In this document: positions 49,503 through 60,473 of the stretch, piece after piece
How the letters are laid out: each line of letters starts with the position of its first letter
How positions within the stretch are numbered: the first letter of the stretch is position 1
Assembly (NCBI RefSeq): GCF_003144245.1
Contig: NW_020289979.1
Span: 558,001-622,000, forward strand
Direction: 5' to 3'
DNA length: 64,000 nt
Origin: Jaminaea rosea
Taxonomy: Eukaryota; Basidiomycota; Exobasidiomycetes; Microstromatales
Notes under the pieces: model-generated
Database searches by the model: none
What the model was told of the DNA's origin: nothing
The model's input: only the letters and a program-made list of their open reading frames with translations
Program-made: the position numbers and the translations under genes

Positions 49503-52500
49503 ATGGTAGTGGCAGGAGGGCTGCAAGCAGCGGCGCCGCCAACGTCCTCCTCCTCCTCATCATCATCATCATCAGCAGCAGCAGCGACGACGTCTGCGTC
49601 AAAAGTGCCGCCTACAAGGGCAGCCGCGCAGCCTCCTCTCATCCCCACGTCGGTAGTTGACGCACCGACGCAGAGACTGTGGGCAGCCAGCTTGACGGCT
49701 GCCATCCAAGCGTACAAACTATACAGCTTCTTCTCGCCTGACGCATCGCTATCGCATGCGCTACTGGTTGACCTTGCCCTCGTCTTGGCCCTTTCAAGAT
49801 TACGCATCCCGCGCCTCGACTTCATCGATGCCAAGTGGGCCATCATTGGCGCCCTCCTTGCTGCCTTCGACTGGCTCGCCCTCGGGGGATGGCACACTTT
49901 GCTGTCCTTTGCAGGATTGGGCGCAGTCACTAGCTGGATTGCAGCCGTATGGGATGATGCCTTCTCGAGGCCCATGGGCCTCTCAGAACATCGCGTGCGA
50001 ATCAGCGATCTCATCCGGCCCAGCTCACACATCCTAGGAGAACACACCATCCACATTCTCCCTCATAGCACAGCCAGCATCTCATCCAGGGCGCCTACAT
50101 GCCATTGCATTGGTGTCGGCAAGTCGCGAGTTGAGATTCCCATCTTCTTCAACAATACGGACCCTACCTTCCTCCAGTATAGCGTCACGCCTTTTGGCTC
50201 GGAGAACGCCTACCCGACCCTGTACAATGTCACGATCTCCAAGGGAAGTCTCACCACAGTGGAAAGCGCTAGAGACATGCTCCAAGGTGGCGTTAAGCAG
50301 GCAATTCAGGACGGACATTGGGACGAGGTTGAGGCAGAGGTCATGGGGTCAGGCTCCGTCGTGCAAAGGCAGGGCCAGCATGTCCCAGCAAGAGCAGGGC
50401 AAAGGTCGAGGAAAGCCAAAGATTCAAACATGCATCCGCGTCAAAGCAGTCAGCAGAAGTTCGACCTGTCCGTCAGCGCGATTGGCCGTGTCCGGTTGGA
50501 AAGGGTGATGGACAAGAGCCGCATGGACGCTCGCATTGCGCCGGGTGAGGTGATCATCGTGCAATGCCCTACTACCAGTTTTGCACCATCGCTTGATGGG
50601 CAGGAGGCTGGATCTTCGCCGCTCGCGCTCGTCAAGAAGTCTGCTGCGGCGCCAAGGGGTGGCGCTCATCAGATCGAGCATGCCTGCCCTGGTGATCAGA
50701 CAGAGCTTTTCGTCAATGTCCAAGGTCTGGCTCCCATGGAAGTCTCTTACAGACGCAAGTGGACGCCTGGCGCACGCAATGGAAGGGCAAAAGCCGAGGA
50801 CGAAACGAAGTCGATCAGTCACATCTCTGATCCCAGAGTTGCGAGCCCATTGATCGGTGCAGAGGACGGCACGAGCAACGCAGAAGATGTCCTGTCCGCA
50901 CTCCTCGGCCGTCGCCACGGCAGTACTCCTGGTGCTGGCTTCCGGAGCTTCGACTGGGCGCTTCCGCAGCACGAGAAGGTGCCCATTTTTGCCCGCCTTG
51001 ATAGAACGGGCAGCTACTCGTGGGAGCTGGACCACGTAAGGGACGCCTGCGGCAATGAAGTCAGCATGAGCTCCATCGGCAAAGCGCAATTCTCGAAGGG
51101 TGGCAAGCTCATTGGCGCTGCCAGCGGTAGCTCTGCGTCGCACCCAGTGGCTCGCAAAGAGATCCAGGTCCATGAGCGAGCACACGCTACCATCGTCGGG
51201 TGCTCGCGAGAACGCCCTCTCCAACTGCTTCGCAATGGCACAGCAAAAGAGGTCCTCCTGCGTGCAGCCAATGTCGAGACTGACGCCAAATGGACGGCGT
51301 CAGTCCGCTTCGAGCCCGAGGATGACAGCACCGATGCCTGGACGAAGAACGTCACCATCGGCAACGACGGTCTTGGCCGCATCCAAGCCGCCAAGCCAGG
51401 CAACTACATCCTGGAGCAAATTGACGGTTCCTACTGCTCAGGCGAAGTCGGTTCACCTTGGTCGTGCCCCGTCATCGAGGTACCTCCACCGACGGCCGAC
51501 ATCAGCTTTTCGACCATCGAAGACGTCTGCGCAGGCTCGGTCGGCGTAAATGCCATGGCGGTGCTAAGCGGCAGCCCACCTTTTCGCCTTCAGTACGAGA
51601 TCAAGCGATCAGGGCAGCCCGCATTCCGCCAGGAGCGTGTCATTGAGAGAACGAGAGAGGAGTTTGAGTTCAGACCGTCGACAGAGGGAGCTGTTCAGTA
51701 TCGCTTCATCGGACTTTCGGACGCCAATTACAGAGGCTTGCCGCTGGATGGACCTACATTCGAGCAAGTTGTCCACCCGCTGGCCAGCGCCAGCTTCGTC
51801 AAGCCAACGAGCAGCAGTGCCTCTCGCCGCGAGGACTCTAAGATCATCATGCGAAGCTGCGAGGGGAATCGCGCCAAAGCAGAGGTTCAATTGGAGGGCA
51901 CAGGTCCATTTGACCTCACCTACGCTCTGCGCACCGCAAACAGTGGTTCATCTGTGGGCTCAAGCAGCTCACATCAAGCCGCAGCGATTCAGCACACGGT
52001 CAAGGGTATCACACGGCAGCGCCACACCCTGGACATCGAGCTTCCGCCTGCAATCAATGCGCATGGAGGTTCCATGACGATTAGCCTGGTCAGCATCCGC
52101 GACGGGAAGAACTGCGAGCGCTCCCTGACTACATCGGATGTCAACGTCGAAATTCGTCGCGTCCACCCTACGGCGGCATTTGTTGTGCCTGGAAGTAAGG
52201 CGGCTCAGCGTACAGCGGTGCTCCAGGGCGAGTCGTTGATCCTCGAAGGTCAGGAGGCCAAGCTGCCCCTCCGTCTTGAGGGTGAGGGACCGTGGAAAGT
52301 TGAGTACCGAAGAGAGGGAGACGCAGTTCCTGTAACCACGACGCTGCATAGCCCTGAGGCGGAAATCGTCGTCGACCGACCGGGCGTATTCCAGCTCGTG
52401 TCGGTGCACGATGCTTATTGCCAAGGGTCAGTCGTTCAGCAATCATCAAGATGGAATGTCGAGGTGCGACGCAGGCCTGTCGTGGCATTCGACGCTGCAT

Positions 52501-54128
52501 CAGCCGCAAGCGTTGGCGGCCAAGGCCGGTCCAGCAAGCAGCAGCAGTTGAGCTCCCTCATACGCCCACCCGTCTGCCGCGGAGTACCAGATAGTGCCAA
52601 CTTGCTCCTGCTGTCAGGGCAAGCGCCCGTGCAAGTCACGTACGAGCACGAAGCTCCCGTCTGGTCTGCGCAAGATGGCGCAGGACAGAATGGCGATCGC
52701 TTTGCCATCGAAGAGGCCGCCTCATCGTCATCTTCGCCCACTGGAAGGCGTAAACGCGAAACGTTTTCGACTGCACAGAACATCACGTCACTACATCTCT
52801 CCACCAGCGTGCCCGGTTGGCACAGGTATCGCCTTGTGGAGGTAGGTGATTCCAGCTACGCGCTAGGCGCAATCTCACGAAGCGATAGCGATGACTTGGT
52901 CCTCGAACAGCTCGTCCACCCTCTCCCCTCAGCCCGCTTCATCGATCAGGACCATCACAGCAGCGAGCAACAGCACAGACGAGGTGGCCGCTCGGGCCCG
53001 AACAAGCGCAAATCCTTCTGCCTAGGTGACACGCTCAGCGGTCGAGATATGGCTCGTGCTGCTCCCATAGTTCAGTTGAGCGGCTCACCTCCCTTCGATT
53101 TGGAGTTCGAGCTGGTCAGCCAATCCAATCCGGGTGCCACGCCCTCGACGCCGTCGCGACGCTTCGTGAAGCGCGGCATCCAAATGCACAATGTTGCCCT
53201 CGACTTGAACGAGGCGGAGAGTATTGGCGAAGCAGGGGACAAGCCTTTCCGCCTGGACTCGACCGGCACATGGGTGTATCGCATCGTCTCTCTGGTGGAC
53301 GGGAATGGATGCAGTTCTACGCCTTCACCAGGCGAAGACTCCTCCTCCAGCGGCTCCTCTTCCGCATCCTCACCACCCTCACTCTCTATCAATGTGGCGG
53401 AAACTGCCAACCTGGCCTCTGTGGGCGCACGGGACGACTACTGTGTCGGCGAGAGGATCCAGTACGTCCTACAGGGAACTGCGCCGTGGACTGTCGTGTA
53501 CTCCTTCGAGGGCAAGGTCAGCACCGCGACCAACTTGAAGACCTCGACTAGCTTCTCTCGCATTGCCGAGAAACCTGGCGTACTGGAGATCAAGAGCGTC
53601 GCGCATGCTTCCGCTGATGCTGACGCTGACTCTGTAGGTGGCGGCGGAGGTAGCTGTCGCAAGGAGATCACCAACCCGGCCACCGAGTCCGGCATGCGTA
53701 AAACGATCCACGCGCTCCCTCGGGTGCGCATCATGGACGGCGGCCATTCCTACCAGGATGTCCGGCAAGGCACACTCGCCACAATCCTCTTCTCCCTGTC
53801 GGGCGAGCCGCCCTTCGATTTCACTTACCAGCACCTCGAGGCCACCGATAGACACTCCGACCCTAAGGTGCTCGAGACACGTACCGTGGTTGGCGTAAAT
53901 GCGAGAGAGTACCGACTGCAGACGCGCGAGCAGGGCACGTGGAGGGTGACGTGGCTGAAGGATCGATGGTGTAGTGTCAGTATTGATGGAGAGACGGGGG
54001 ATGTGAAGCGAGGAAGCGGAAGGTCAGTCAAGGCCAAGAAGATGGCTGTCAGGGGTGATGTGAAAGGGACGATAGGGAAGGGAGAGGGCGTAGAGGCTGG
54101 AGGGGCTTTTGAGATTGAGATGGAGTGA
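49503..54128 (+). CDS. POM152: Nucleoporin POM152-like integral membrane nuclear pore protein
   Basis: Single exon, 1,541 residues from the ATG at 49503. After a Ser/Ala-rich cytosolic lead come membrane segments: TQRLWAASLTAAIQAYKLY, then ALLVDLALVLALSRLRIPRL and WAIIGALLAAFDWLALGGWH followed by LLSFAGLGAVTSWIAAVWDD. This is the POM152 N-terminal layout. The motif IPIFFNNTDPTFLQYSVTPF opens the lumenal region, which consists of repeated Ig-like (cadherin-like) modules recognisable by recurring GxxPFxLxYE elements: GSPPFRLQYEIK, GTGPFDLTYALR, GEGPWKVEYRRE, SGQAPVQVTYEHE, GSPPFDLEFELV, GTAPWTVVYSFE, GEPPFDFTYQHL. These repeats form the lumenal ring around the pore. Single-exon structure and length (yeast is 1,337) fit the family. 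The gene ends 68 bases from the ATG7 stop, tail to tail. Confidence 0.93.
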   Translation: MVVAGGLQAAAPPTSSSSSSSSSSAAAATTSASKVPPTRAAAQPPLIPTSVVDAPTQRLWAASLTAAIQAYKLYSFFSPDASLSHALLVDLALVLALSRLRIPRLDFIDAKWAIIGALLAAFDWLALGGWHTLLSFAGLGAVTSWIAAVWDDAFSRPMGLSEHRVRISDLIRPSSHILGEHTIHILPHSTASISSRAPTCHCIGVGKSRVEIPIFFNNTDPTFLQYSVTPFGSENAYPTLYNVTISKGSLTTVESARDMLQGGVKQAIQDGHWDEVEAEVMGSGSVVQRQGQHVPARAGQRSRKAKDSNMHPRQSSQQKFDLSVSAIGRVRLERVMDKSRMDARIAPGEVIIVQCPTTSFAPSLDGQEAGSSPLALVKKSAAAPRGGAHQIEHACPGDQTELFVNVQGLAPMEVSYRRKWTPGARNGRAKAEDETKSISHISDPRVASPLIGAEDGTSNAEDVLSALLGRRHGSTPGAGFRSFDWALPQHEKVPIFARLDRTGSYSWELDHVRDACGNEVSMSSIGKAQFSKGGKLIGAASGSSASHPVARKEIQVHERAHATIVGCSRERPLQLLRNGTAKEVLLRAANVETDAKWTASVRFEPEDDSTDAWTKNVTIGNDGLGRIQAAKPGNYILEQIDGSYCSGEVGSPWSCPVIEVPPPTADISFSTIEDVCAGSVGVNAMAVLSGSPPFRLQYEIKRSGQPAFRQERVIERTREEFEFRPSTEGAVQYRFIGLSDANYRGLPLDGPTFEQVVHPLASASFVKPTSSSASRREDSKIIMRSCEGNRAKAEVQLEGTGPFDLTYALRTANSGSSVGSSSSHQAAAIQHTVKGITRQRHTLDIELPPAINAHGGSMTISLVSIRDGKNCERSLTTSDVNVEIRRVHPTAAFVVPGSKAAQRTAVLQGESLILEGQEAKLPLRLEGEGPWKVEYRREGDAVPVTTTLHSPEAEIVVDRPGVFQLVSVHDAYCQGSVVQQSSRWNVEVRRRPVVAFDAASAASVGGQGRSSKQQQLSSLIRPPVCRGVPDSANLLLLSGQAPVQVTYEHEAPVWSAQDGAGQNGDRFAIEEAASSSSSPTGRRKRETFSTAQNITSLHLSTSVPGWHRYRLVEVGDSSYALGAISRSDSDDLVLEQLVHPLPSARFIDQDHHSSEQQHRRGGRSGPNKRKSFCLGDTLSGRDMARAAPIVQLSGSPPFDLEFELVSQSNPGATPSTPSRRFVKRGIQMHNVALDLNEAESIGEAGDKPFRLDSTGTWVYRIVSLVDGNGCSSTPSPGEDSSSSGSSSASSPPSLSINVAETANLASVGARDDYCVGERIQYVLQGTAPWTVVYSFEGKVSTATNLKTSTSFSRIAEKPGVLEIKSVAHASADADADSVGGGGGSCRKEITNPATESGMRKTIHALPRVRIMDGGHSYQDVRQGTLATILFSLSGEPPFDFTYQHLEATDRHSDPKVLETRTVVGVNAREYRLQTREQGTWRVTWLKDRWCSVSIDGETGDVKRGSGRSVKAKKMAVRGDVKGTIGKGEGVEAGGAFEIEME

Positions 54129-54196
54129 GGAAAGGGCAGCATGACGATTTGATGGTATTTGTCGCCCAGTCGAGATACTGAAATAGTGGAAATGAT

Positions 54197-56738
54197 TTAC
54201 AGCTCGCTCTCGTCTTCCTCGCTTCCACTCCACTCTCCCACATCCCCCCCTTCCATCAACAATCGCTCCGTCTCTTCGTACATCTTATCCAGCCCCGTCA
54301 GCCTCTCGAGATACCCCTCTGCCTCGGCCGGGTCCTCGCCGAGCGCCTTGCGTACCATTGCCCATCCCTCTGTCCTATACTGCCGAACCACAACCTCGGA
54401 GCACGCCGTACAGCGGTCGAAGGCCTGCCCTGTTACTCGGCGAGAGGAGAAGGAGGATAGGGACCCGCGTAGCTGATGGGGAAGTAATCCGAGACAGCAT
54501 TGTGGATCGGGGTCATCACCGGAAGGTGGCGCGGGTGCGTTGTGACGGCGTGGATGTTGGAGCAGTGAGATCATGAGCTCTACGGCGGAGGCGGAGGCGA
54601 TTGCTGCGAGGCCTGGCCGTGTGACGGTGCACATTTGATCGAGAGTGCGATCTGTAAGGCTCTGTGCGAGCGGATGGGGAAGAACAGGAGTCAGCGAGAG
54701 GATGGGAGTGATGCGGAGCGCGATGATTGCAACTCACATCCGTAGGTGCCACAACATCATTGCAAAAGTAGCAGCCCAATCGTCTGCCCTCGCCCTCCTT
54801 CTCTTGTGTCGCTTCGTTCGTCGGAGGCCCAGCTCCATGCCTCATGACTAAAAATGTATCAAATCCCAGCGCAGCATTTATCACCAATTTCCCCTTGGCC
54901 GCTCCGAGCAAAGTCGGCAACCACCTGCTCTCCCTCGAATCCATGAGCAAGAAAATCGCATCATGCTCATCAAAGAGTCGCTCCAAGTGCGCAACATCGC
55001 GCTCACTGCCTCCTCCCCCGCCTGCTTTGTCCCCTTTGCCGGCAGTATGCCCATGCCCAGGCATTGGCACTCCCATTTCAACCCCCCTTGCCTTGACCCC
55101 AGGGAAGACTTTGCCCAGTCGCTCAGCTGCACATTCCGCCTTGCTCCTTCCTCCTGATAAGCAGTCCTCAAAATCGAACAAGGGTTGCCGAACCGGATTG
55201 GAGAAGCTGACTTTCCCATTATCCACCAGAGTCATCTCCCTCACGCCCCATGCGAGGAGCAAGCGAGCGACGTAGCAGCCCAGCGTACCGGCGCCGAGTA
55301 TCAGGCAGCGGGTGCGAGAGATGACCTCGAGATCAATCTCTGGCAGGAGGCGCCAGCGCATCAGCTTGAGGTTGAGGTCCACGGCTTGGTCGGCAAGGCG
55401 GTGCGGGTCCATTAGCGGACCCAGGTCCGCTACCCGTGGGGCGAGCTTGTTCTGCGCATTGCGCTCCCATCCTACTGCTGCTGGGCGGGCAGGGAACGAG
55501 GCAAGCTGCGCGAGTGGGAGAGGAGACGGGGATCCCTCCGGTTGGACAAGGCCTCCTGTTGAAGAGGCATTGTCAGTAGGAAGGAAGACAGTGCCCATGA
55601 GCGAAGCTGAAGTACCCGTAGAGGTGGACGATAGCTCATCTCTCCAGCAGACGGCACGAAGTTTCTTGACGCCCCACCGTACGGCAAAGAGGTTGAGAAG
55701 GTTGCGTAACGGCCAGCCTGGCGCAGAGTCGTGTGACGATGGATCGATGAAGAGGACCGTAGGGGGCTCACTCTCCTCGACGCCTCCAGGATAGAAGCTC
55801 ACATAGTCGGTAATACGACCGAGATGATAGCCTTCTCCTTTTTCCTTTTGCCTCACAAGTGCAAATCCGGCATCACAAGTACCCTTATATCTTTCAACGT
55901 GCTCCCTCAATGCCTCGCTCATCTTCTCCCCTTGTTCCTCCTCTATTGCACTCCATCCTCCTCCCTGGAGTGACCAGCCGGGCTTAGCCACGAGTGCAGG
56001 AAGTGCTGCCCAGTGGTAGAATTTGTGCTTCTTGAGGTCCGCGTAGGCCAGGATGGTGAACCTCAACACGGCATCGCGTAGGGGTTCCGGGGAGTGGAGA
56101 AGGTTGGAGAGAATCTGCGAGCGAGGGGCCGTCAGAGGAGGAATGGTGAGCAGGAGTATGTCTGGACAGGCGCGAATGATCGCAAAGATGGGGAATGCAG
56201 CCTCACCTCATCTGCCTGTGAATTGAAGAGGGCATTCTTGTCTGCCGAAGTGAAGGCGACGGCTGTGTTGTAGTTGAGGAGGGTTCCGTATGCTGGGACA
56301 GAGAGGGGCCGGTTCGAGCTTGCTGAAAATGGCTGTGACGATGAAGTAGCTTCTAATGGTGGCCTTCAGAGGGCTCAGAGGAGGTAGATGTTCCATCAGC
56401 AGACCGCATATATGCTCGCTCCTGGACCGCTCCACAGCTCACCCTGCCTGTCCCCTGGCATCGACCGCCTCGAGACTCCCCTCTGCCAGAGCCAGCGTAC
56501 CCTGGACAGCCACCACTTCCCCCGTCTTTCGATCCTTGACCCTTCTCGCAACACCATACTCTCCTCGCAGCGGAAGAGGAGCTTCATTCAATCGAAGCCG
56601 GTCGAGCTTGAGAGTGGAGAGGGCGTGCCAGAAGTCTGCGGAGATCTGCGTTGGGAGGGGAGAGAATTGGAGGATATTGGACGCGGTCGCCGTATCGTTT
56701 GGAGCGGACGGTGATGGTGACGAGGAGGAGGAGGCCAT
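54197..56738 (-). CDS. ATG7: Ubiquitin-like-modifier-activating enzyme ATG7 (autophagy E1)
   Basis: Four exons inferred: 56738-56443, 56363-56207, 56114-54738, 54661-54197 (764 residues). The N-terminal domain carries FSPLPTQISADFWHALSTLK and, after the first intron, NRPLSVPAYGTLLNYNTAVA, then TILAYADLKKHKFYHWAALP. The adenylation domain has LNLKLMRWRLLPEIDLEVIS, the nucleotide-binding GAGTLGCYVARLLLAWGVRE, DNGKVSFSNPVRQPLFDFED and a DAIFLLMDSRESRWLPTLLG stretch. The last intron splits the catalytic region [23 protein letters not shown], placing the catalytic Cys at about 621. The C-terminus ends with an acidic tail (GSEEDESEL). ATG7 activates Atg8 and Atg12 for transfer to Atg3 and Atg10. 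Introns here are ordinary and the call is secure. Confidence 0.95.
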
Positions 56739-57047
56739 GATGGACCATTTACAGTGGGAGGGAAAGCGGCAAGGAAGAGGAGCGCAGCCGCAATCGACTC
56801 GAGCGACATCGCAATCGATGTGAGAGCGCCACCCGAATTGGGGCCCGTGCGAGCAAGGGAGCGAGAGGCGTCCTTCTGGGGCAGCAGATTGCAATCGGGG
56901 CTCACTGTACCGCACACGACTTCGGCCAGTCATCTGAGAAGAGTTGGACAGGTCTTGAATTGAAATCTAATCATACACCCATTAGTCGGATCAAAGGCAA
57001 AGGAAATGGCGTCTCGTTCTCAAAATGGCGGCTTCACCCAGCCCGGA
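56739..57047. other. Short spacer between the ATG7 promoter and the zinc-finger gene 3' end
   Basis: About 309 bases holding the ATG7 promoter and the zinc-finger gene's terminator region. No gene seen. Confidence 0.4.
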
Positions 57048-58584
57048 CTACTCAGCGGGCCCAGCTCCATCCTCGTCGGTCCCATTTTCTCCCTCCTCGC
57101 CCTCCTCATCTTCATCCTCCTCGTCCTCTTCCTCCTCATCCTCATCTTCCTCGCCCTCATCACCATGCTCATCCTCCTCGGACACATCGTACGAGTACTG
57201 CGCGGGCAACGCCCGATTCTCGTCTCCCCCGGGCATCATCCCCCCTCCATACTGCCCAGCCCCACCAGCCACAGCGATGCACAGTTCATTCCTTCCTGCC
57301 CCTCCCCCAGCCTCAGCGGCCGCCTGCGCAGCAGCCGCTTCAGCCATTTGAGCCTTTTCTGCTGCGCTCTTCCTCCCTCTTCGCTTCTTCGGCCTACCCT
57401 CTGCATCTTTGCCGCAGCCTTTGACCATGAGATGCCGCTTGAGAGCATCTTTGCGGCTGAAGGACTTGGCACAGTTGGGACAGCCAAATGGCTTGACTGC
57501 AAGGTGGATGCGAGAGTGTCTGCGAGCGAGAGGAGGGTGGGCCAGTGTCAGCTTCTGCGTTGGGCAACTGTACCAGCCTGCACGCCGTTGCTTACCTGTT
57601 GAGATCATGCCTCCTGGAAAAGCTCGCTGGGCAGCTCGGGCAGGCATAGTTGCGTGGCGGCGGGTTGGCAGAAGTCTGTTTACGCTTCAAGCCAGCACCG
57701 GTACCCATGGGCGAAGGGGTCCAGTAAGGGTGCGGGTGACCAGGTATGCCGTGCGCCGCGTGAGGGTGATGAGGATGATGAGGCTGACCCGGAGGGCCAT
57801 AGTGGTGAGAAGGAGGCAGTTGCGCTGCAGCTCCATAGACGCCTGTCCCAGAGCTCGCAGAGAGACCGCCACGACGTTGTGCGCCTATGGCCGGTGAAGA
57901 CATCGTGTTGCCAGCTGTGCTCCCCATGACGGGAGAAGAGGTGGCGGAGAGGGAGTATGAAGAGGAGATGGGAAAGTTGGGCCCTGCGGCGGCAGAAGTT
58001 GAGTTGAGGACTGACATGCCTGGTGGGCCGCCGGCGCTGAATGATGGGAGGCGGGTGCCTTGGCCGTAGTAGGCAGGGGTAGACGAGGAAGACTCGCCCT
58101 CGCGATAGTAATAGGAAGAGGAAGACGGAGGTGGTGGTGGGGGCGGCGGGCCGGCGCCGTTGTCGTAGTACGGTGGACGACCATTATTCGGGCCGGTGCC
58201 ATTGGTCCCATCTCCTGGTCCCGCGCTGGCGTGTCTGAAAGGTGAGGGCAGAGGTGGGAAGCTGAGTGGTCCTGATGCGCCACTGACTGCTCCTCTCCTC
58301 AACAGTGGCGTATGGTTGGGCACGGGGACGGAGGCCGAGTCAGAGGAAACGCGGTGAGGCGGGCGTGGCGAGACGTATGGCGATGACTGCGATGATGGCG
58401 GCGAAAAACCGCCATTCCCTCCCCCTGGCGAGGGCGAACGGGAAGAGCGATGACGAGTGTAGGAGAGTGATGGTTGCGAAGGAGGCGGAGGAGGAGGAGC
58501 TAGGCTGTGGCCGTTGTAGCCGTGGGCGTGGTCATGGTGCCCAGTGCCTGCCGTTGCCGACGAGCTGGGCCCCGCAGATGACAT
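57048..58584 (-). CDS. C2H2 zinc-finger transcription factor with two fingers and acidic tail
   Basis: Two exons inferred: 58584-57596 and 57519-57048 (486 residues). I set the start at 58584 (MSSAGPSSSA), the first ATG in frame; upstream sequence in the same frame has no ATG. The N-terminal 300 residues are Ser/Pro/Gly-rich with long polyproline runs. Two adjacent C2H2 fingers follow: YACPSCPASFSRRHDLNRH, split by the intron in its HSRIH end, and FGCPNCAKSFSRKDALKRHL. A KKRRGRK nuclear-localisation-like patch, an Ala-rich helix and a very acidic Glu/Asp tail complete the protein. The finger pair with RRHDLNRH/RKDALKRH recognition helices resembles fungal Msn2/Seb1-type regulators, but assignment to that family is tentative. 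Confidence 0.85.
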
Positions 58585-60473
58585 GGAAACCTTGAGTGGC
58601 GGTAGAGTGAGGACAGGGGAAGAAGAAGAAAGGGAAAAAGAAGGATTGCGAGACGGTGGAAGAACCGGCCCGTCGTGATGGCGATTGTTGGCGAGAATGG
58701 TGGGCAAGTCGCTTCCGCGCGCGAGGTCGTGGGGATTTGGTAGTTGAGAAGGATTTCGACGAACACAGTGTCTCGTTCGTCGCCGCTCTTGGAGGCTGAG
58801 GATGGCGTTGCCTGATACGCTATTTAGCGACGGCAATCGCCCTTGGATGGATGGATGAGGAGCAGAGAGGAGAAGAGGCGGCGTCGACGACGAGGACGAC
58901 ACGCACCACAAGAGGCGCGGCTTGGTGCCTGGAAAAGGCGGAGAGAGACGAGCAAAGGGGGGGCGGCGTCGGGAGCGCGTCTTGAGCAAATGGCGGCCGT
59001 GAGGCAGAGGGGCCGGGGAGAGGGTTGATGACGATGAGAAAGACGACGACGATGACGACGAAGAGAAAGTAAGATAGAGCGTTCAAAGTAGTTGTTGCCG
59101 ATGAGAGAAACGGAGCAACGATGCTCACGCGGATGGACTGGCAGCAGTCAGAGCCTAGGGCTTTGCAACAAGGGCCAGGAGGGAGCGATTGCCGCCTCGC
59201 ACATTTGAGCTGCCCTCCCGCCTTGACTTCCCACCCCTCCCCTTTCGCTCTCCGCTGCGCCTGTCGCCGGTTTCTCTCCCTCTCGCTGCTCGCGCACCAC
59301 ACGCCCCCCTGATCCGCTGCCTGCCGCCTCCGAAGGCCGATGAGAGACGAGACAGCCTGACATCCAAACCCAACTCACGTCGACGGCAAAGCCGTGGGTC
59401 CAGTCTCGTCGTGAAGTACGACCCACGAAATGAAGACGACGAGGAGAGAACGAAACAGCTGACGCGCATATACGGGGCCCAAACGCGCTCTAGGCTCGCA
59501 GTACTAAAGAAGCTCGACTGTCGTATTGGCATCGCAGTAGGGCCAGCCCTGGGAGATCTGTACCATCCAGGAAACGCTGTGAGAGACGAGAGACAATACG
59601 AGACTAGGCTTCCAGCCCACCTCATCGTCACCTGTCGTCACGCCCGTCTGCTTCTTCCGTACCGGCACCACTTTATGCGCCAACTCCTTGCCTCCTGCCT
59701 TAACGTGGTGAGGGATACGCAAGCAGGCTAGAGTGAAGCTTTCACTGGCTCGACCTTTTTGTGCCCCGCCTTGCCCTACTAAAACCTACCTCATCGTCAG
59801 ACGTCCACTCATTCTCCGTTCTCGTAGCTCCATCCCAAAACTCTCGCACTAATGGCCGACGACCCACGATGTAAAGTGTACCTTCCTCCTAGTCTCCTCA
59901 TCGAGGACGACGCCACACTTTCGGACGACCTGCAGCGGTGCGGGTGTGCAGGCAGCGCCCTGCGAAGGGGTTGAGTCGGGAGTTGCTACGCGAAAAAGGA
60001 GTGGCGTTTCTTTGACAGAACCCTGACCGACTGAGTCGAACTTCGGAGGAAGGGCAACTGGAGAAGAGCCGATACTGAAGGTGCGAGCCGGCCGCGTGAG
60101 CGATGCTATCGGCGATTGGGTGACTGGCTCCTGATGAGCTTCGCTGCTACTCGCTAGACCGTCTCACGTGAGAAATCGAACAGAAGCTACGCGCTTGGCA
60201 GGCGGATGCGAGGGCGAACAAGAATCAAGCATAGCGTCCATCCTCGGCATCAGGCTTCCAAGATGCGAGGCTGGGTAGCGTGATAGTAGCGAAACAGAAG
60301 GGGTAGTGTGGCTTAGATAAGGGGGAGAAATTTCGCAGCTGAACAAGTAAATAGTGCTCTGCGAAGGCACGAAAGCGATGACGAGGCTAAAGCAACAGCG
60401 GACGCATCTGGTAGCTCTCAAAGCGCGCGTTGTACATCGCGTCGGCTACAGTGACAGAGTGGTAGCACCGAGC
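58585..60473. other. Intergenic region with a very short candidate ORF
   Basis: 1.9 kb between the zinc-finger gene 5' end and the 3' end of the secreted repeat protein. Plus-strand frames around 59189-59731 are Arg/Pro-rich without motifs. Only the 40-codon ORF at 59852 has good start context and is listed separately. No tRNA or mobile element recognised. Confidence 0.4.
59852..59974 (+). CDS. Doubtful 40-residue ORF
   Basis: An ATG in reasonable context (cacta-ATG-GCC) opens a frame reading MADDPRCKVYLPPSLLIEDD and onward to a TGA at 59972. The composition is balanced and more protein-like than the surrounding frames. A possible splice variant, donor at GTGCGG inside CAGCG|GTGCGG and acceptor at about 60027, would shorten it. 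It could be a remnant of a gene start, a microprotein or chance. I do not recognise it. Confidence 0.2.
   Translation: MADDPRCKVYLPPSLLIEDDATLSDDLQRCGCAGSALRRG

Noticed and set aside
50424-51224. 266-codon minus-strand frame
   Set aside because: Antisense shadow of POM152.
57006-57602. Plus-strand frame with apparent transmembrane helices
   Set aside because: Antisense of the zinc-finger protein's acidic tail; same artefact as at MCU.
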